DNA from: Ruegeria aquimaris
GTDB taxonomy: Bacteria > Pseudomonadota > Alphaproteobacteria > Rhodobacterales > Rhodobacteraceae
Direction: 5' to 3'
DNA length: 64,000 bases
Assembly (NCBI RefSeq): GCF_025751555.1
Contig: NZ_JAOWLB010000007.1
Span: 62,001-126,000, forward strand
Position 1 is the first letter of the stretch; each line of letters starts with the position of its first letter. This document shows positions 26,449-35,757 of this stretch, piece by piece. The translations under genes and the position numbers were made by a program. A model generated the notes under the pieces. That model was not told the origin of the DNA and did no database searches. It worked only from the letters and a program-made list of their open reading frames with translations.

Positions 26449-27282
26449 TCAGATTCTACGGGCGCTGCCCGAGACGCGAACGCCTTCGCCGGGGGTGTCG
26501 CCGATCTCGACCCTGAGCAGCGAGCGGGCGCCCATATCCTCGCCCTGAACGATGTCGATCATACCGCCATGCGGCCAGCCGATATCGCGCAGATACCCCG
26601 CCAGTGCGGCGGCGGCGGCCCCGGTTGCCGGGTCTTCCAGCACACCGCCGATGGCAAAGGCATTGCGGCTGTGGAACCGTTGCGGGCTTTCGATCCAGAG
26701 CAGGCTGATGGTGGTGAAGCCATTGAGCCGCATATAGGCGGCGCCCCGGTTCAGATCGTACTCCATCGTTGCCAGCCGGGTGCGGTCGCGTAAGGCAAGC
26801 ACAAGGTGATCGTTGCCCGCATTGGCGACTGCAGGCGGCAGGGTCGGGTCCAGATCGCTTTCATCCAGTCCAAAGAGCGCCAGCGCGGCCTCCAGCACCT
26901 CGTCATCCACCGCGCCGCTGCGGGTGGGGGGCGAGATCAGCGCCGCCTGCGCCCGGTCGCCATGGCGCTGCCCCTCGACCGAGATGCCGGCATCGTTGAG
27001 CTGTAGGGCATAGGTACCGTCGCCAAACCGCGCGGCAAGTGTCGCCCCCAGCGCGATAGTGGCATGGCCGCAAAAGGCGACCTCGCCCACCGGTGCGAAA
27101 TAGCGCACCCGCCAGCCCTGGTCCTCTGGCACGGCAAAGGCGGTCTCGGAATAGCCGACCTCGGCCGCGATACGCTGCATCTCGTCTTCGGCGGGCATCT
27201 GATCGGCGATCACCACGCCGGCGGGGTTGCCGCCCTGCGCGCCGTCGGAAAAGGCGGCGATCCGGTCCACATGTGCTGTCAT
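26449..27282 (-). CDS. PhzF family protein
   Basis: A 277-residue isomerase-like protein with the two-lobed PhzF fold. The N-terminal AFSDGAQGGNPAGVVI and the active-site glutamate in GYSETAF (glutamate of the S-E-T-A motif) are intact. GHATIALG and EDPATGAAAAAL, the second lobe signature, are also seen. The family includes phenazine biosynthesis PhzF and many enzymes of unknown substrate; no phenazine genes are nearby. The start at ATG 27282 has GGAGAG upstream. Confidence 0.92.
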   Translation of the reverse strand: MTAHVDRIAAFSDGAQGGNPAGVVIADQMPAEDEMQRIAAEVGYSETAFAVPEDQGWRVRYFAPVGEVAFCGHATIALGATLAARFGDGTYALQLNDAGISVEGQRHGDRAQAALISPPTRSGAVDDEVLEAALALFGLDESDLDPTLPPAVANAGNDHLVLALRDRTRLATMEYDLNRGAAYMRLNGFTTISLLWIESPQRFHSRNAFAIGGVLEDPATGAAAAALAGYLRDIGWPHGGMIDIVQGEDMGARSLLRVEIGDTPGEGVRVSGSARRI

Positions 27283-27328
27283 GTCATCTCTCCTGTGGGA
27301 GTGTCGCCCCGGTATGGGCCTCGTGCCA

Positions 27329-27520
27329 TCACCTTGCCAGAGCGCTTTGCGCGCTGACAGCATCCTTCGGTGTAACAGGCAGGAGGGAACTGTCCGGCAG
27401 GTGCGGCGCTTCGGCCCGAATGCTGCTGGGTACGATGTAAAAGGCGGCTGTCATTACTCCCGCAGAGAAAGTGGAACTTGCGGCGATGAAGGTGACGGTC
27501 TGGATCAGGAGGCGGAACAT
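27329..27520 (-). CDS. Small single-span membrane protein, unknown
   Basis: A 63-residue frame starting MFRLLIQTVTFIAAS, with one hydrophobic segment over about residues 4-30 and then a polar tail with SSIRAEAPHLPDSSLLPV. GGAG stands 9 nt before the ATG at 27520. It lies on the same strand between the PPOX-family gene and the PhzF gene, and leaves short gaps on both sides. The length, ribosome site and amphipathic layout favour a real gene, but no family was recognised. Confidence 0.6.
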   Translation of the reverse strand: MFRLLIQTVTFIAASSTFSAGVMTAAFYIVPSSIRAEAPHLPDSSLLPVTPKDAVSAQSALAR

Positions 27521-27574
27521 ATCAAGTTACTCCAGTGGATGAAGAGGGAAGGTCTTGCGGGTAATGTGCGCGGT

Positions 27575-28195
27575 CTACAAAGACCGGGAGAGTTGTTCTT
27601 TCAGACGGGCATTCTCGGCCCTGAGCTGCGCCAGCTCGGTACCAAGCGCGTTCAGATGCGGGGCCAGTTCGGCTTCGGTATAGCGGGGGGTGATGTGCTG
27701 GGGACAGTTCCAGTCCAGCCCCTCGACCGAGATGATGGCGGCGCGTTCGGCGGGGTGGGTCTGTGCCTCCGGCAGCAGGCTGGCGGCGGCCTCGGGTCCT
27801 TCGGTGAATGTCATCCGGCCGAGGATCTTCAGCCGCCGCTGGTTGGCGTAATCCATCAGGATCAGCGCCACCCGATCATTGCCGTCCAGATTGCCGCGCG
27901 AGATATATTGCCGGTTGCCCGACAGGTCGGCATAGCCGATTTTGCGCGGTCCCAGCACCCGAAGGAACCCGGCAGGCCCGCCACGATATTGCACGTAAGG
28001 CCAACCGGTCTCGGACACGGTGGCCTGATAAAACCCGTCCCGCGCCTCGATGAATGCCTGTTCGGTAGGTCCGATCTCGTGCCCCTGCTGCGGACCGCCC
28101 TCGATGAATTTGGCATAGCTGCGGGCGGACCCGAGCCGCTCCTGATGGGCAAGAACCGCGGGGGTGAAGGTCAGCTGGGAAAAGGCGCGGGGCAT
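27575..28195 (-). CDS. Pyridoxamine 5'-phosphate oxidase-fold FMN-binding protein
   Basis: A 206-residue split-barrel flavoprotein. FYQATVSETGWPYVQYRGGPAGFLRVL and the RVALILMDYANQRRLKILGRM strand are typical of the PPOX-like family, which acts as an oxidoreductase on unknown substrates. A short C-terminal heptad region (ELAQLRAENARLKEQL) suggests a coiled-coil dimer contact. It lies 14 nt downstream of the DUF1348 gene, in the TetR-controlled minus-strand unit. Confidence 0.85.
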   Translation of the reverse strand: MPRAFSQLTFTPAVLAHQERLGSARSYAKFIEGGPQQGHEIGPTEQAFIEARDGFYQATVSETGWPYVQYRGGPAGFLRVLGPRKIGYADLSGNRQYISRGNLDGNDRVALILMDYANQRRLKILGRMTFTEGPEAAASLLPEAQTHPAERAAIISVEGLDWNCPQHITPRYTEAELAPHLNALGTELAQLRAENARLKEQLSRSL

Positions 28196-28209
28196 CGTTC
28201 TATCTCCGT

Positions 28210-28674
28210 TCAGAGGCCAAGTTCGGTCAGGCCGGGATGGCCCTCGGGGCGCGGCCCGAGGGGCCAGTGAAACAGGCGCTGGTCCTCGGTAATCGGCAGG
28301 TCGTTCAGCGAGGTGTGGCGGGCCGACATGCGACCATCCTCGTCGAATTCCCAGTTCTCGTTTCCGTAGGAGCGGAACCAGTTGCCGCTGTCGTCGTGCC
28401 ATTCATAGGCATAGCGCACCGCGATGCGGTTGCCGGACCAGGCCCACAGCTCCTTGATCAGGCGATAGTCCAGCTCCTTGTCCCATTTGCGGGTCAGAAA
28501 GGCGTGGATGTCGTCATGTCCGGTGACGAACTCGGCCCGGTTGCGCCAGCGGCTGTCGTCGGAATAGGCGGGCGTCACCACATCGGCGCTGCGGCTGTTC
28601 CAGCCGTTTTCGGCCAGGCGCACCTTTTCGGCGGCGGTTTCGGCGGTGAAGGGGGGCAGTGGGGGGCGTGTCAT
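28210..28674 (-). CDS. DUF1348 / NTF2-like protein
   Basis: A 154-residue protein of the nuclear transport factor 2-like DUF1348 family. [24 protein letters not shown] and [29 protein letters not shown] are characteristic. The cone-shaped fold is used by small-molecule-binding enzymes, but the activity of this family is unknown. It is 15 nt behind a 27-codon gene and belongs to the unit opposite the TetR regulator. Confidence 0.9.
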   Translation of the reverse strand: MTRPPLPPFTAETAAEKVRLAENGWNSRSADVVTPAYSDDSRWRNRAEFVTGHDDIHAFLTRKWDKELDYRLIKELWAWSGNRIAVRYAYEWHDDSGNWFRSYGNENWEFDEDGRMSARHTSLNDLPITEDQRLFHWPLGPRPEGHPGLTELGL

Positions 28675-28689
28675 TGGGGGTATCCGGTG

Positions 28690-28773
28690 TCAGGCGATGG
28701 AAGCGGCCAGAATTGCCAGCGTCAGAAGCAGGGGAACATGTCTTGTCGGGAAAAGGGCATAGCGGCGTCGCAT
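28690..28773 (-). CDS. 27-residue hydrophobic peptide gene
   Basis: An open frame of 27 codons with start MRRRYALFPTRHV and a hydrophobic C-terminal half LLLTLAILAASIA. It has AAGGA 8 nt before ATG 28773 and lies 17 nt behind the TetR-operator pair and 15 nt before the DUF1348 gene. The basic N-terminus and the hydrophobic run suggest insertion into the membrane. It is the first frame of the transcript, so it could be a leader peptide or a membrane microprotein. No family was recognised. Confidence 0.55.
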   Translation of the reverse strand: MRRRYALFPTRHVPLLLTLAILAASIA

Positions 28774-28790
28774 GGGATTGATCCTTTGGT

Positions 28791-28835
28791 GTACCGATCT
28801 GTTAACTTGCTCTCAAGGTGTACTGATCGGTAAAC
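28791..28835. promoter_or_regulatory. Two TetR-type operators (O1, O2)
   Basis: GTACCGATCTGTTAAC (28791-28806) and GTACTGATCGGTAAAC (28820-28835) are two 16-bp copies of one near-palindromic site (core TACCGATCGGTA). They are spaced 29 bp apart, close to three helical turns. They sit right upstream of the 27-codon gene, the start of the minus-strand unit. A third copy stands before the tetR gene. Confidence 0.8.
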
Positions 28836-28949
28836 TTTTGCAACCCTCTTGTTCAAATTTTTTTCAAGGCCACTCGCGTTGCAGAAGAACGTCATTTCGC
28901 GACAAATGGTTACCGGTGGTGATTTGCACTCTGCCGTCCGCGTGTTTAT

Positions 28950-28965
28950 GTACCGATCAGTAACC
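28950..28965. promoter_or_regulatory. Third TetR-type operator (O3)
   Basis: GTACCGATCAGTAACC matches O1 and O2 and lies 12 nt before the tetR start codon. It probably mediates autoregulation. Confidence 0.8.
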
Positions 28966-28977
28966 CAAGGACGAATC

Positions 28978-29544
28978 ATGCGGCCCAACAAGAAAGACGA
29001 ACTGGTGCGAAAAGCCCTGACGGTGTTCTACCGCGACGGGTTTCACGCCACAGGCATGGACAAGCTGGTGGCCGAGACCGGGGTGTCGAAGACCTCGATC
29101 TACAAGCACTTCCGCACCAAGGAGGAACTGATCGTCGCGGTGCTGAAACTGCGCGACGAGAGCTTTCGCGAATGGTTCGAAAAGCGGGTGGACGAGTTGG
29201 CCGACACGCCTGCCGGCAAGATCCTGGCGAGTTTCGACGCTTTGGAAGAATGGTTCGAAGAAGACAGCTATCGCGGCTGCATGTTTATCAACGCCGGTGC
29301 GGAGTACAATTGCAAGGACGACCCGATCCGGGTGGAGGCCGCGCATCACAAGCAGGTGCTACTGGAATATTTTACCGAGCTTGCCCGTCAGGCGGGGGCT
29401 CGCGACCCCGGGATATTGGGGTGCCGGATCCTGTTGTTGAAAGAGGGGGCGATCGTCACCTCCTCGCTCCTGGGCACAGCACAGCCCGCTTGCGACGCCA
29501 AGGAGACGGCGCGCATCCTGCTGGATGAGGCATTGAAACGGTAG
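28978..29544 (+). CDS. TetR family regulator
   Basis: A 188-residue repressor. The N-terminal helix-turn-helix is ALTVFYRDGFHATGMDKLVAETGVSKTSIYKHFRTKEEL, followed by an effector domain with two near-central cysteines. The ATG at 28978 has CAAGGA 6 nt upstream; longer in-frame starts lie in the operator region. Three copies of the same 16-bp site in the divergent space indicate that it represses itself and the opposite unit (27-codon gene, DUF1348, PPOX). The inducer is unknown. Confidence 0.93.
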   Translation: MRPNKKDELVRKALTVFYRDGFHATGMDKLVAETGVSKTSIYKHFRTKEELIVAVLKLRDESFREWFEKRVDELADTPAGKILASFDALEEWFEEDSYRGCMFINAGAEYNCKDDPIRVEAAHHKQVLLEYFTELARQAGARDPGILGCRILLLKEGAIVTSSLLGTAQPACDAKETARILLDEALKR

Positions 29545-29567
29545 GGCGCGGGTTTCACCGCGCCCTA
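29542..29567. terminator. Bidirectional hairpin between tetR and fadJ-like gene
   Basis: TAGGGCGCGG (29542-29551) and CCGCGCCCTA (29558-29567) form a perfect 10-bp stem with a 6-nt loop. It begins at the tetR stop codon and lies in a 27-nt convergent gap. It has no T run, so termination would rest on the stem. Confidence 0.55.
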
Positions 29568-29571
29568 GGGG

Positions 29572-31716
29572 TCAGGCCAGGGCACGGCCATCGGCCACGT
29601 GTTTTTTCAGAATCTCGGGCGGGGCGAACCGGTCTCCGTATTTGCCCGCCAGTTCCTCGCACCGGGCGAGGAACCGCGCCGGACCATAGGTGTTCACGTA
29701 CTGGATATAGCCGCCGGTATGAACCGGCGCGCCTATGCCCAGGATCGAGCCGACATTGCCATCCTCGACCGTGCGCAGCACGCCTTCCTCCAGACAGCGC
29801 AGGCTTTCCAGAACGGCCCGGAACAGGATGCGGTCCTTGATGTCCTCGTCCGGGATATCGGCCCCCTCCCTGCGCCAGGCGGCGAGCCCCGGCCAGATCG
29901 TCTTGCCCTGCGCGTCATAGTCGTAGAACCCCTTGCCCGTGGCCCGGCCATGGCGGCCGTGCTGGCTGATCATCTCGGCCAGCATGGCGCGGGCGGCGGG
30001 GTTCTGTTCCTTGTCGGGGTCCAAGAGGCCCATTTCCACCTGGGTGTTGTAGATGTCGGTGACCAGCTTGATCTGCACCTCGTCGAGCAGCGACAACATC
30101 CCGGTGGGCATGCCGGTGAGCCGCGACAGGTTGTCGACGCGCACCGGATCGTGCCCCTCGGCCACCAGTTCCACCGCCTCGATGATCTTGGTGCCGATGG
30201 TGCGCGAGGTATAGAACCCGGTGCTGTCGCCCACGATGATCGGGGTCTTGCGGATCTGGCGGGCAAAGTCGAAGGCGCGCGCCAGCGTCTCGTCCGAGGT
30301 CTTCTCTCCCGCGATGATCTCCAAGAGCGGCATCTTGTCGACGGGCGAGAAGAAATGCAGCCCGACGAAGTTCTCGGGCCGCGCGGCGCCCGTGGCCAGC
30401 CGGGTGATCGGCAGGGTCGAGGTGTTCGAGCCCCAGATGCCGTTTTCGGCCAAGAGTGCCTCATGCTCGGCCAGCACCGCATCCTTGATGTCGATCTTTT
30501 CGAACACCGCCTCGATGATCAGGTCGCAGCCTTTCAGATCTTCGGCCTTGTCGGTCGGCGTGATCAGCGCCAGCACCGCCTCGCGTTCCCCGGCGCTCAT
30601 CCGGCCCTGTTTGACGCGTTTGTCCAACAGAGCGGCTGTATAGGCCTTGCCGCGCTCGGCGGCCTCGATCGTCTGGTCCTTGAGCACCACGGGCAGCCCT
30701 GCCGTGGCGGCGGAAAAGGCGATGCCCTGTCCCATCATGCCCGCGCCGAGGATACCCAGGCGTGAGACCTTGGAGGGCGGCACGCCCTTGGGCCGACTGG
30801 CGCCGCCATTGACCTTGTTCATGCCAAAGAACAGCGTTTCGATCATGTTCTTGGTGCTGGCCAGCGGCGTCAGCGACACGAAACGGCGGCTTTCATAGCG
30901 GGTAGCGGTGTCGAAATCGACCTTGCCCGCCGCCTCGGTCATGATGTCGAGGATACGCGCGGGAGCAGGCATCAGCCCGCGCGTCTTCTTGTAGAGCATT
31001 GCGGCAGCGCCCGCGATGCGGGTCATGTTATGCGGCGCGGTCGAGGGGCCGCCGGGGATCTTGTAGCCCTTGGTGTCCCAGGGCTGGGTCACCGCCGCCG
31101 CATCGCCCTGCACCGACAGGATATAGTCACGCGCGCGGGTCAGCAGTTGATCGGCCGGCACCACCTGATGGATCAGCCCGGCCTTCAATGCCTTGTCGGG
31201 CGAGACCTGCCGTCCTTCGAGCAAGAAGGGCATCGCGCCTTCCAGCCCCAGCATCCAGGTCAGGCGCACGACGCCACCGCCGCCGGGTAACAGGCCCAGT
31301 GTGACCTCGGGCAGGCCGATCTTGGTTTTCGGATTGTCGGCGGCAATGCGGTGGTTGCAGGCGAGACAGATCTCGAACCCGCCACCCAATGCCGCACCAT
31401 TGATCGCGGCGACATGGGGCACGGGCTGTTTCTCCATCCGGCGCATCACGGCCTTGGTCGCCTCGACCGATTGAAAAAGTGCTTCGACCCCGTCGGGCTC
31501 GATGCTTTTCAGCATCTTCAGGTCGCCGCCGGCAAAGAACGTGTCCTTGGCCGAGGTCCAGATCACGCCTTTCAGCCCCGGTTCCGCCTCGATCCGGTCC
31601 ATGGTCGCGGCAAAGAGCGGCCAGAACTCGGCATTCATCGCATTGACCGGCCCGTCCATGTCCATGGTCACGGTCACGATGCCATCGGCATCCTTGGTAT
31701 AGTGAAAATCACCCAT
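29572..31716 (-). CDS. fadJ: Bifunctional enoyl-CoA hydratase / 3-hydroxyacyl-CoA dehydrogenase
   Basis: A 714-residue fatty acid oxidation alpha-type subunit. The N-terminal crotonase domain has SGGDLKM-like FAGGDLKM and INGAALGGGFEICLACNHRIA. A Rossmann domain from about residue 320 (GILGAGMMGQGIAF) and the 3HCDH domain with HFFSPVDKMPLLEI follow. It catalyses hydration and NAD-dependent oxidation in beta-oxidation. It is 12 nt downstream of the thiolase gene, giving the usual FadB/A-type pair. The gene symbol is by family; FadB-like naming would be equally fair. Confidence 0.93.
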   Translation of the reverse strand: MGDFHYTKDADGIVTVTMDMDGPVNAMNAEFWPLFAATMDRIEAEPGLKGVIWTSAKDTFFAGGDLKMLKSIEPDGVEALFQSVEATKAVMRRMEKQPVPHVAAINGAALGGGFEICLACNHRIAADNPKTKIGLPEVTLGLLPGGGGVVRLTWMLGLEGAMPFLLEGRQVSPDKALKAGLIHQVVPADQLLTRARDYILSVQGDAAAVTQPWDTKGYKIPGGPSTAPHNMTRIAGAAAMLYKKTRGLMPAPARILDIMTEAAGKVDFDTATRYESRRFVSLTPLASTKNMIETLFFGMNKVNGGASRPKGVPPSKVSRLGILGAGMMGQGIAFSAATAGLPVVLKDQTIEAAERGKAYTAALLDKRVKQGRMSAGEREAVLALITPTDKAEDLKGCDLIIEAVFEKIDIKDAVLAEHEALLAENGIWGSNTSTLPITRLATGAARPENFVGLHFFSPVDKMPLLEIIAGEKTSDETLARAFDFARQIRKTPIIVGDSTGFYTSRTIGTKIIEAVELVAEGHDPVRVDNLSRLTGMPTGMLSLLDEVQIKLVTDIYNTQVEMGLLDPDKEQNPAARAMLAEMISQHGRHGRATGKGFYDYDAQGKTIWPGLAAWRREGADIPDEDIKDRILFRAVLESLRCLEEGVLRTVEDGNVGSILGIGAPVHTGGYIQYVNTYGPARFLARCEELAGKYGDRFAPPEILKKHVADGRALA

Positions 31717-31728
31717 CCTACCGCTCCC

Positions 31729-32937
<1,209 letters not shown>

Positions 32938-33034
32938 GACCGTTCCTCCTGAAGGTTTGGCAACAGCCTAGGGGTGGGGGTGGTGCAAAAACAATGATCT
33001 GGCCGTGCAGAAAAATAGACATTAAGTGACAGGT

Positions 33035-34030
33035 ATGGCGGTAACGATCCCGGCGACGATTGTCGCCAACATCCTCGAAGGCGCGGTGGCGCGCGGTGCC
33101 GATCCGGCGGGTATTCTGGCGCGGGCGGAGTTGCCGGGTGTTGTCGGCGCATTGGAGGCGCCGGATTTCGTGCGTCTGGTGAGGGCGGTGACGCTGGCGC
33201 TGGATGACGAGTTGGCCGGATTGCAGCAGCGCCCGCAGCGGGTGGGGACCCATGCGATCATGGCCGCCCATGTCAGCCACGCCGACACGTTGGGCGCGGC
33301 CTATGCCCGTGCGGTCGGGTTCATGGACCTGATGGACAATTCCTTTCGCTATTCGCTGCGGGAAAACGGCGCCAACTTGTTGTTCGAGATGACGCGCATT
33401 CCGGGGCGCGAGGTGCTTAACATCGCGGCGGTCGAGATGGTTCTGGTGCTGGTCAGCCGGATGCTGGCCTGGGTGGTGGGCAATCGCGGTGCGATCAATG
33501 GGGCCTGGTTCGACTATCCCGCACCGGGTCATGCGGCGGCCTATCGCGCCATGTTCCACCGGGCGCCGATGCAGTTCGGGCAGGGCGACAGCGGGATTGC
33601 GATCCCGCTGTCGCTGTCCCGCCTGCCGGTCCTGCGGACCGAGGAGCAGGCCGCCGCCTATGCCCGGCGCACGCCGCTCGATGCGTTCCTGCCGCAGGAT
33701 GGCACCGCTGGTCTGCCGCTGGAGGTCGCGGTTGCGGTCGAAACCCTGCTCAGCGCCGAAGGCGCGTTGCCGGATATGGTGCAGATCGCGGCCACGCTCG
33801 GGATCGCGCCGCATACACTGCGCCGCCGCCTGAAACGCGATGGGGTCGATTACTCCGACATCCGCAAGCAGGTCCGGCGCGACATGGCCGTCAGGCTGCT
33901 GACGACGACTGACGCCCCGGTCGAAGAGATCGCCGCACGCACCGGTTTCAGTGAGGCCAGCGCCTTTATCCGCGCCTTTCGCAGTTGGACCGGGCTGACA
34001 CCACGCGCCTACAGGGTTTCCGAGTTCTGA
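33035..34030 (+). CDS. AraC family regulator with arabinose-binding-like N-terminal domain
   Basis: A 331-residue regulator. The N-terminal domain is of the Arabinose_bd/OruR type (GTHAIMAAHVSHADTLGAAYARAV), and the C-terminal AraC pair of helix-turn-helices has IAATLGIAPHTLRRRLKRDG and EIAARTGFSEASAFIRAFRSWTGLTPRAY. Divergent to the thiolase/fadJ operon, it is the probable controller of it. The start is ATG 33035; GTG 33026 in frame is an alternative. Confidence 0.92.
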   Translation: MAVTIPATIVANILEGAVARGADPAGILARAELPGVVGALEAPDFVRLVRAVTLALDDELAGLQQRPQRVGTHAIMAAHVSHADTLGAAYARAVGFMDLMDNSFRYSLRENGANLLFEMTRIPGREVLNIAAVEMVLVLVSRMLAWVVGNRGAINGAWFDYPAPGHAAAYRAMFHRAPMQFGQGDSGIAIPLSLSRLPVLRTEEQAAAYARRTPLDAFLPQDGTAGLPLEVAVAVETLLSAEGALPDMVQIAATLGIAPHTLRRRLKRDGVDYSDIRKQVRRDMAVRLLTTTDAPVEEIAARTGFSEASAFIRAFRSWTGLTPRAYRVSEF

Positions 34031-34048
34031 TCCGGCGCCTGTCCGGCC

Positions 34049-34381
34049 TCAATCAGTGCCGCAGAACAGCGAATAGAGCAGGCCGATCAGTTGTTCGGTA
34101 TTGGTGTCCGACAGCGAATAGAAAACGGTCTTGCCCTCGCGACGGGTCGAGACCAGCCCCTCTTCGCGCAGCCGAGCCAGCATCTGGCTGACTGCCGCCT
34201 GCCGGATGTCCAGCAGATTTTCCAGTTGGCCCACGGATTTTTCACCCGCCCCAAGATGACACAGGATCATTAATCGCCCTTCATGGGCCAATGTCTTGAG
34301 AAAGGCGGCGGCATGTGCCGCGCGGCTTTCCATGTCTTGTGGTATCTCGGGCTTGATAAGTTGCGGGGTACTGAGCGTCAC
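34049..34381 (-). CDS. ArsR family regulator, SqrR/BigR-type persulfide sensor
   Basis: A 110-residue winged-helix protein, with recognition helix QAAVSQMLARLREEGLV. It has only two cysteines, Cys41 (MILCHLG) and Cys107 (SLFCGTD). These are the positions of the cysteine pair that forms a tetrasulfide bridge in SqrR (41/107), one residue off BigR (42/108). This identifies a likely persulfide/polysulfide sensor. The start is GTG 34381, with AGGA 9 nt before. A CTGTTACATAACAG palindrome lies 11 nt upstream. No sulfide oxidation gene is adjacent. Confidence 0.85.
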   Translation of the reverse strand: MTLSTPQLIKPEIPQDMESRAAHAAAFLKTLAHEGRLMILCHLGAGEKSVGQLENLLDIRQAAVSQMLARLREEGLVSTRREGKTVFYSLSDTNTEQLIGLLYSLFCGTD

Positions 34382-34391
34382 GCCAATGGTC

Positions 34392-34405
34392 CTGTTACAT
34401 AACAG
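34392..34405. promoter_or_regulatory. Palindrome before the SqrR-like gene
   Basis: CTGTTA-CA-TAACAG is a perfect dyad with a 2-nt centre, 11 nt before the start codon of the SqrR-like regulator. It is probably its own operator. Confidence 0.6.
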
Positions 34406-34435
34406 CGATAATATGCATCAAGGACCGGTGCGCTG

Positions 34436-35668
34436 TCACCCCTCCAATGCGGGCGCACCCCCCTGGAATGCGTTGCCGTTTTGATAGTCGCATGGGGCCT
34501 CCTGCATGTTCAGATGCAGGTCGTGGCCGGTAAACGGATGTGCGCGCGCAAGTTCTTCGTCCACTTCGATCCCAAGGCCAGGGGCGTCGGACGGAATAAC
34601 AAATCCGTTATCAACCCGGATCGAACTCTTGATCAGCGCATCGTGGAACGGGGTTTCGATGCTTTCAAGCAGCAGGATGTTCGGGATCGACGCCGCAAGC
34701 TGGATATTGGCCGCCCATTCGACCGGCCCCGCATAGAGGTGCGGCGCCATCTGCGCGTTGAACAGTTCGGCGATGGCGGCGACCTTCTTCATCTCCCAGA
34801 TACCGCCCGCGCGCCCCAGCGCCGGTTGCAGGATCTCGGCCGCGCCCGCGCGCAGCACAGCGCCAAACTCGGCCTTGGTGGTCATGCGCTCTCCGGTGGC
34901 CACCGGGATGCGCACGTTGCGGGCGACGCGGGCCATATCCTCGATATTGTCGGGCGGGGTCGGTTCCTCGAACCAGAGCGGTGAATAGGGTTCCAGCGCC
35001 TGGCCGAGGCGGATCGCACCGGCGGTGTTGAACTGGCCATGCGTGCCAAAGAGCAGGTCAGCCTTGTCGCCCACCGCGTCGCGGATTGCCTTGCAAAAGG
35101 CCACCGACAGGGAAATGTCGGTCATCGCGGGCATGTGCCCGCCCCGGATCGTGTAGGGACCGGCCGGGTCGAACTTTACCGCCGTATAGCCCTGGCGCAC
35201 CATTTCGACGGCGCATTCGGCGGCCTGATCGGGCGAGGTCCAGAATGGCCCCTGCTCGTGATGCGGCAGCGGGTATAGATAGGTATATGCGCGGATACGT
35301 TGGTTCATCCGCCCGCCTATGAGGGCATGTACGGGCCGGTCGCGATCCTTGCCCAGGATGTCCCAGCAGGCGATTTCGAGCCCCGAAAAGGCGCCCATCA
35401 CGGTCAGGTCGGGCCGCTGGGTAAAGCCACTGGAATAGGCGCGGCGGAACATCAACTCGATGTTCTCGGGGTTCTCGCCCGCCATGTGCCGGTCGAACAC
35501 ATCGCGGATGACATGGGTCATCGCCTGCGGCCCGACGGACGAGGCATAACATTCGCCCCAGCCGGTGATGCCGGTGTCGGTGGTCACTTTCACAAGTATC
35601 CAATAGCGCCCGCCCCAACCCGGTGCGGGGGGCGCTGTGACGATGATGTCGAGGTCTTGCAGCTTCAT
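34436..35668 (-). CDS. Enolase-superfamily enzyme (mandelate racemase/muconate lactonising type)
   Basis: A 410-residue enzyme with a capping domain, then a barrel. Residues seen: AVKFDPAGPY, a metal-ligand region LLFGTHGQFNTAG, FEEPTPPDN (glutamate), and TGERMTTKAEF. Most relatives carry Asp or Asp-x-Asn at the first metal-ligand position; here FGTHG stands there, a layout seen in some sugar-acid dehydratases and cycloisomerases. The substrate is probably a sugar acid but is not fixed. The start at ATG 35668 has GGAGTAACCG before it. It follows the alcohol dehydrogenase gene after an 89-nt gap with AT-rich palindromes. Confidence 0.85.
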   Translation of the reverse strand: MKLQDLDIIVTAPPAPGWGGRYWILVKVTTDTGITGWGECYASSVGPQAMTHVIRDVFDRHMAGENPENIELMFRRAYSSGFTQRPDLTVMGAFSGLEIACWDILGKDRDRPVHALIGGRMNQRIRAYTYLYPLPHHEQGPFWTSPDQAAECAVEMVRQGYTAVKFDPAGPYTIRGGHMPAMTDISLSVAFCKAIRDAVGDKADLLFGTHGQFNTAGAIRLGQALEPYSPLWFEEPTPPDNIEDMARVARNVRIPVATGERMTTKAEFGAVLRAGAAEILQPALGRAGGIWEMKKVAAIAELFNAQMAPHLYAGPVEWAANIQLAASIPNILLLESIETPFHDALIKSSIRVDNGFVIPSDAPGLGIEVDEELARAHPFTGHDLHLNMQEAPCDYQNGNAFQGGAPALEG

Positions 35669-35694
35669 CGGTTACTCCATCGAGGGGGGCAGAG

Positions 35695-35741
35695 GCAAAA
35701 AATTGAAAACTTTTTGCAGACAAATTTTCGGGGAAAATTTG
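35695..35741. promoter_or_regulatory. Two AT-rich palindromes before the enolase-superfamily gene
   Basis: The left site GCAAAAA (35695-35701)/TTTTTGC (35711-35717) has a 9-nt centre. The right site has perfect 9-bp arms CAAATTTTC (35721-35729) and GAAAATTTG (35733-35741) with a GGG centre. The whole 47 bp is strikingly AT-rich in a GC-rich genome. It may be an operator pair or a hairpin in the mRNA leader. Confidence 0.6.
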
Positions 35742-35757
35742 CCGACAGTCTCCGGCG

